Below, in pieces: positions 61,901 through 64,000 of a stretch of 64,000 nt of DNA. The position numbers were made by a program, and so were the translations under genes. Below the pieces are notes generated by a model. It ran no database searches, had not been told where the DNA came from, and was given only the letters and a program-made list of their open reading frames with translations. Every line of letters starts with the position of its first letter. Position 1 is the first letter of the stretch. Origin of the DNA: Ancylothrix sp. D3o (GTDB lineage: Bacteria > Cyanobacteriota > Cyanobacteriia > Cyanobacteriales > Oscillatoriaceae). The DNA lies in the NCBI RefSeq assembly GCF_025370775.1, contig NZ_JAMXEX010000001.1, positions 62,001 to 126,000 on the forward strand, in the 5' to 3' direction.

Positions 61901-62409
61901 CAAAGACATCAGAAATTATGAAGATGTCAGCCCTCGAACTTTTCCACCGTAAACCACGTTGGGAAAAGAACCCATCTGAGGGAAAACACAGGCCCGGCCC
62001 GATTCATAGGTTTACCAACTTTATGCCCGGACAAACATTTGTGTCACAAACAGGGAGGCAGATCGGCAAGATATTAAAAGGTTGTTCTGGTGGGCTTATC
62101 ATCCTAGACTTTGCCTCTGGGGAAGAGAGAAAGCTGACATATGACGAGATTGATTTGATGCAATATCAACGAGAGTGGAGACTTCCCAAAAACTGGGAAG
62201 AAGGGTACAAAATTACTGGCATCCCCGGCAAGGACGCCACATATTCGGCGGTGCTTCTGTATGTTGCCGGAAGATGGGAATGCCACATAGTCAAGGGTGA
62301 AATTGAATCAGTAAAAGCATTTATCGGAAAAACGCCCAAAATTTACACTTACAATGAGGCCAAAGATTGGTTGGAATCTTGTGGAGATTCGTTTTTAAAG
62401 AATGAATAA
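58930..62409 (+). CDS. D5-type primase-helicase of the element
   Basis: 1159 residues. A zinc-finger start NPCPHCGKTSWCYFLGDEIS, then a TOPRIM-like segment (PIVICEGEGKVDALREKGLA, YIAPDCDKPG) form the primase half. The helicase half has D5-N-like sequence and SF3 Walker A GSGSNGKDT (about 475), KLDGSLINWPSEN, then IGIFSCNDLPIIRGANEAI and SRWAFLKFPYTF. The C-terminal 300 residues carry a Pro/Glu repeat (PEVTPEPEVTPEP) and two SH3/KOW-like barrels. At residues about 759-801 an inserted segment (VVSQWVSQWVSQEP) is encoded by iteron-like DNA that is repeated inversely at 53339-53465. It should unwind and prime the element's origin. Confidence 0.9.
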   Translation: MVTQKAGLVQASKSNPCPHCGKTSWCYFLGDEISVCKKEQPPAVGWEDVGKFDTEGSPMYVRQREKPAYTGEKKTTYYPYTLRDGTDNLRVRRIDSPGKEKDIKPEHLNPETGEWKTGFGHYKRSDIRIYRYQETREAIDRELPIVICEGEGKVDALREKGLAACCNIGGSKKWRKTDTMDLVGAKEVYIAPDCDKPGIEHAKLLLKEFPQAKFLLPFKESPRWENIPEKHGVDIKNYLDDYQSLSGEEIIQQLTVEPADAPFLDKLEFPKFDSDSPKPERNYENEPREVAKIYTQKALDELYQGHWIAVGGELYKWNGTHYELQAEESERPRIARWLNKYSEFTRRGPAHNRAKTGAVSEVFSWAVSNFTISPDKVNPAGLNCRNGVVEIRWEGKRATWELLPHSPEKYYIYCSDIEFNPEAHKEDCEKLLSCLPAPQRKIFLQTIAAALDLPTIRKYRGRMVRLLVAYGSGSNGKDTLREAVEIIFGRGMTAASLSDFQAYDQGRKFPLAKLDGSLINWPSENSQFATLDNIQSIKQFATGDPLWIERKNKDEYRYNPRAIGIFSCNDLPIIRGANEAIRSRWAFLKFPYTFKENAKPALGEIEVDPRFKYDPDFLKSKVAPALLNEILGALQTLLEEGINYEPCAEALEEAQQEGNHLRQFAKDVGLVEMPGQKVYVNDLWEKLRAWYLETGTAEKEEGRDRLLWNEFPNKYDKPIKAPNQIRARFGEIFKCTFGKEGRHGEGKNRAYLSGICFSDLPDPGKPVVSQWVSQWVSQEPLLCKDGKPGKPILGEVIQFLQNNFSAEEKAEICKAICQCESKSDSVRDFDETLVNLPEPVPAEPTEKFTLDEEALNYLVADLEKAAKEQSSWDEVKGWVKFVEGETMEKAWPHLSKEAKTYFHSIKPTTPEPAPEPTVETTEPEPEVTPEPEVTPEPQPARQPEIPPPGQLNDRVKSMGHWGLTGTITHIYEGKQAGKVMVEWDAKSKGEPKTSEIMKMSALELFHRKPRWEKNPSEGKHRPGPIHRFTNFMPGQTFVSQTGRQIGKILKGCSGGLIILDFASGEERKLTYDEIDLMQYQREWRLPKNWEEGYKITGIPGKDATYSAVLLYVAGRWECHIVKGEIESVKAFIGKTPKIYTYNEAKDWLESCGDSFLKNE
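61206..61333 (+). repeat. Iteron-bearing segment inside primase gene, duplicated
   Basis: The in-gene copy of the about 127-bp repeat. It contains the imperfect palindrome CTTACCC-GATCC-GGGTAAG and GGTAAGCCA(G/A)TG units. Being in a gene it is translated as repeated VSQW. The inverted partner is at 53339-53465, about 7.7 kb away. Conservation of both copies at DNA level suggests a DNA-based role, such as origin binding by the primase-helicase. Confidence 0.85.
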
Positions 62410-62435
62410 AAGACACGAGTAAAGCGTCAGCCTAC

Positions 62436-62466
62436 AAAAAGCCCCCTACTCGCTAGGGGGTTCTGT
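62436..62466. terminator. Bidirectional terminator between convergent genes
   Basis: CCCCCTA-CTCGC-TAGGGGG (62442-62460) is flanked by AAAAAG on the left and TTCTGTT on the right, so it can end the plus-strand primase transcript and, better, the minus-strand virion-like genes. Confidence 0.78.
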
Positions 62467-62484
62467 TGACTCCTCAGATTTCCG

Positions 62485-62521
62485 CCTCTACTGCTTTTTA
62501 ATCAAACTAAGGCAGTAGAGG
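62485..62521. repeat. Inverted repeat CCTCTACTGC / GCAGTAGAGG
   Basis: A perfect 10-bp inverted repeat with a 17-base T-rich loop in the convergent region after the primase. It may act as a second terminator or as a site for a dimeric protein. Confidence 0.55.
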
Positions 62522-62610
62522 TTATCAATGGCGCTTATCTGTTTGATAGTTCGTCGGTTAATTCGAGTTTGGTTGGGCGCATAATAAGTCAGGACAAAAT
62601 AAAAGATTGA

Positions 62611-63084
62611 TTAATCCACAGCAACAAAAGAAAGGGAAAGTTGCACAGCTTCGTTAGCACTCAAACTAGAGACACCTAAAGCACCGGAAGGGCTAATAGC
62701 TATATGACAAGTCGTTACACCCCCGTTTGTTAAAAATCTAGGCGCAATAAAGCCTGCTATTTGAGCCGGTCTAAATCCTGTCGGCAAAACTAACGGAAAC
62801 CCATAATCACTGAAATTAACTGAAACGCTAATATATCCCTCTACAAGCACGGTTTGGCCAATTTTTCTACATCTAGCTGGTCTATTGACAGAAAGAAGAC
62901 TCCACCCTGAATTAAGACTTAGGTTAATCCATCCAGAATCTTGAAAAAAAACACTAGGTTTATTTACAATTCTTTCCCACGTTAACTCACTATCTCTAGC
63001 AATCGCCGGATCTATCTGATTCTCAGGGATTGGGCCTCTAACTCTTCTCAGCATAAATAAAACCGCCTCCCTAGGAAGCGGCAT
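62611..63084 (-). CDS. Phage tail-fibre-like virion protein
   Basis: 157 residues: LPREAVLFMLRRVRGPIPEN, then ERIVNKPSVFFQDSGWINLS and beta-rich repeats with VEGYISVSVNFSDYGFPLVL and PTGFRPAQIAGFIAPRFL. These are typical of small phage receptor or fibre proteins. ATG 63084 was chosen because upstream in-frame codons overlap the previous gene in a different frame and give Cys/Arg-rich nonsense. It is the last of three minus-strand structural-type genes. Confidence 0.68.
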   Translation of the reverse strand: MPLPREAVLFMLRRVRGPIPENQIDPAIARDSELTWERIVNKPSVFFQDSGWINLSLNSGWSLLSVNRPARCRKIGQTVLVEGYISVSVNFSDYGFPLVLPTGFRPAQIAGFIAPRFLTNGGVTTCHIAISPSGALGVSSLSANEAVQLSLSFVAVD

Positions 63085-63092
63085 AAAGTTTT

Positions 63093-63458
63093 CTATAAAC
63101 GAATTCCAGGAGCAATACCGACTTTCACAGCCTGACCTGTTCCCGCCGCGGTGCCGGCAACAATTCTGTCTCCAGTTATCCACTCGCTCCACTGCATACC
63201 AGGATCGAGACTAAAGGTGCTGTTAGTTGCGCTGGGGTTTGTTGGTGTTGCCCCACTGCCAGTGCCAACCAAGAGAAAAATAGCGGACGTTCCTTCATTG
63301 GTTATTGTTACGTGCCTAGGGGCGGTAGGCGTTGCCACAGCGGGTACCAATTCTACCCCAGCAGCAATGTTTGTGACGCTAACGGAGGTTGTGGTTGTGG
63401 CGTCGGGAAACCATTGCGTACTGTTAAAGGCTGTGTTTCGTGTTTGAAAAATCGCCAT
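63093..63458 (-). CDS. Small beta-rich phage-like protein
   Basis: 121 residues: WFPDATTTTSVSVTNIAAGV, ELVPAVATPTAPRHVTITN and SLDPGMQWSEWITGDRIVAG. Thr/Ala/Val-rich beta protein resembling minor head or fibre-associated phage proteins. AGGTAAGCTT precedes ATG 63458. It is eight bases from the next gene, so it is part of one operon. Confidence 0.7.
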   Translation of the reverse strand: MAIFQTRNTAFNSTQWFPDATTTTSVSVTNIAAGVELVPAVATPTAPRHVTITNEGTSAIFLLVGTGSGATPTNPSATNSTFSLDPGMQWSEWITGDRIVAGTAAGTGQAVKVGIAPGIRL

Positions 63459-63466
63459 AAGCTTAC

Positions 63467-63781
63467 CTATGTAAAATCGCTGAACGCCCTTGTAAAATCA
63501 TCACCGCTATCATTAGTGGACTGCCTTTTGATGTACCCGTGATGTACTGATAAGAAACCTTCAATATCTGCTATTTTGCTTGCATTCTCAGCTTGCTTGA
63601 ACTTAGCTATAGATGCTAGGGACTTTAACTTAAATTCTAGGTTGTTGATTTCAGTTGCTAGATTATCTATGCTCTTCTCTAAGTCTCTCTTGTTTCGGTG
63701 TTGAGCATTAACTATGTTCACGATAATAGTTACAACAGCAGCCGCACCTACAATGAAAGCGAAAAATTCAGTTGCCGACAT
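63467..63781 (-). CDS. Membrane-anchored coiled-coil protein, holin-like
   Basis: 104 residues from ATG 63781. A transmembrane helix (FFAFIVGAAAVVTIIVNIVN, residues about 5-25) follows the start directly, then a basic patch NAQHRNKRD and a coiled coil with LEKSIDNLATEINNLEFKLK. A GTG at 63823 would add 14 residues. The plan fits XhlA/Rz-like or holin-like phage proteins, next to fibre-type genes, but no lysin is seen in the window. Confidence 0.58.
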   Translation of the reverse strand: MSATEFFAFIVGAAAVVTIIVNIVNAQHRNKRDLEKSIDNLATEINNLEFKLKSLASIAKFKQAENASKIADIEGFLSVHHGYIKRQSTNDSGDDFTRAFSDFT

Positions 63782-63855
63782 TTTAGATAGGATATCGGCA
63801 AGAAATAAGGGGTGGTTAATCACATCGTTAAATACTTTGGTTGGTGAGTTTTTAA

Positions 63856-63873
63856 GGGAGGTTTGAGCCTCCC
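63856..63873. terminator. Hairpin GGGAGG/CCTCCC near the right edge
   Basis: GGGAGG (63856-63861) and CCTCCC (63868-63873) form a stable small stem upstream of the minus-strand operon. No clear T run follows, so its role is uncertain. Confidence 0.35.
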
Positions 63874-64000
63874 CTTGACAATAGTTGACGTTTATTGAAA
63901 CAAAGACTCATTATTTCATGGCTAATACTCTCCTCAAAAGACCGTGCTTTTGGTAATGAATAGATTGCGCTTAACTAACGTCTAGTTATTAGCAAACTGA

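Noticed and set aside
63870-63905. TTGACA at 63875-63880 as a promoter
   Set aside because: No acceptable -10 hexamer is found at 16-18 bases.

Overview
The window looks like the chromosome of a filamentous, Oscillatoriales-like cyanobacterium. The evidence is a COP23-type lipoprotein, a Nif11-domain protein, cyanobacterial dispersed repeats (accgcagat-type, tgggtttcgc-type hairpins, TCGACTAAAGTCGA palindromes), a moderately AT-rich base composition and very frequent ACCGGC/GCCGGT hexamers. No rRNA gene, complete tRNA gene or CRISPR array was seen.

Region 1 (1-28 kb) is an extracellular/thylakoid-type contractile injection system (eCIS). The minus strand carries, in transcription order, a histidine kinase, a response regulator, a DUF4255 cap protein, a small protein, an AAA+ ATPase, two candidate cargo proteins (one DUF4157, one with a nucleotidyltransferase-like motif) with small partners, and a pentapeptide-repeat protein. 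It continues with a pseudokinase-transmembrane-periplasmic-binding fusion, a tube protein, an Afp7-like protein, the VgrG-like spike, a PAAR tip, gp25 and a baseplate-J wedge. The plus strand (23-28 kb) carries a second DUF4255 protein, the sheath, three tube proteins and two tail-assembly/DUF6760-like proteins.

Region 2 (28.6-48.7 kb) is a second, different contractile machine, with P2/Mu-like tail order. It has sheath, tube, a tail-assembly chaperone with a clear -1 frameshift site, a disordered repeat protein, a DNA-circulation-N-like baseplate protein, a 1188-residue tape-measure candidate, hub D, spike V, a Cys-rich tip candidate, gp25, gpJ, gpI, collar/fibre proteins and a terminator-like protein. 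No capsid, terminase or lysis gene is present, so it reads as a tailocin/CIS rather than a prophage. Its genes are almost contiguous and co-oriented.

Region 3 (48.7-53.2 kb) is a decaying interval with gene fragments, a COP23 lipoprotein, a double-trypsin lipoprotein interrupted by an in-frame stop, a TPR protein and a tRNA-3'-end-like sequence that may be an attachment site.

Region 4 (53.2-64 kb) is part of a phage- or satellite-like integrative element. It contains many very small overlapping genes, a ribbon-helix-helix regulator with a possible -1 frameshift onto a coiled coil and putative operator copies, a SAP/ASCH/SH3-like fusion, a D5-type primase-helicase, and minus-strand virion-like genes. 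A roughly 127-bp iteron-bearing segment of the primase gene is repeated in inverted orientation about 8 kb away in non-coding DNA. This recalls the ori/crr arrangement of phage P4 and is, with the pseudokinase fusion and the cargo genes, the most interesting feature of the window.
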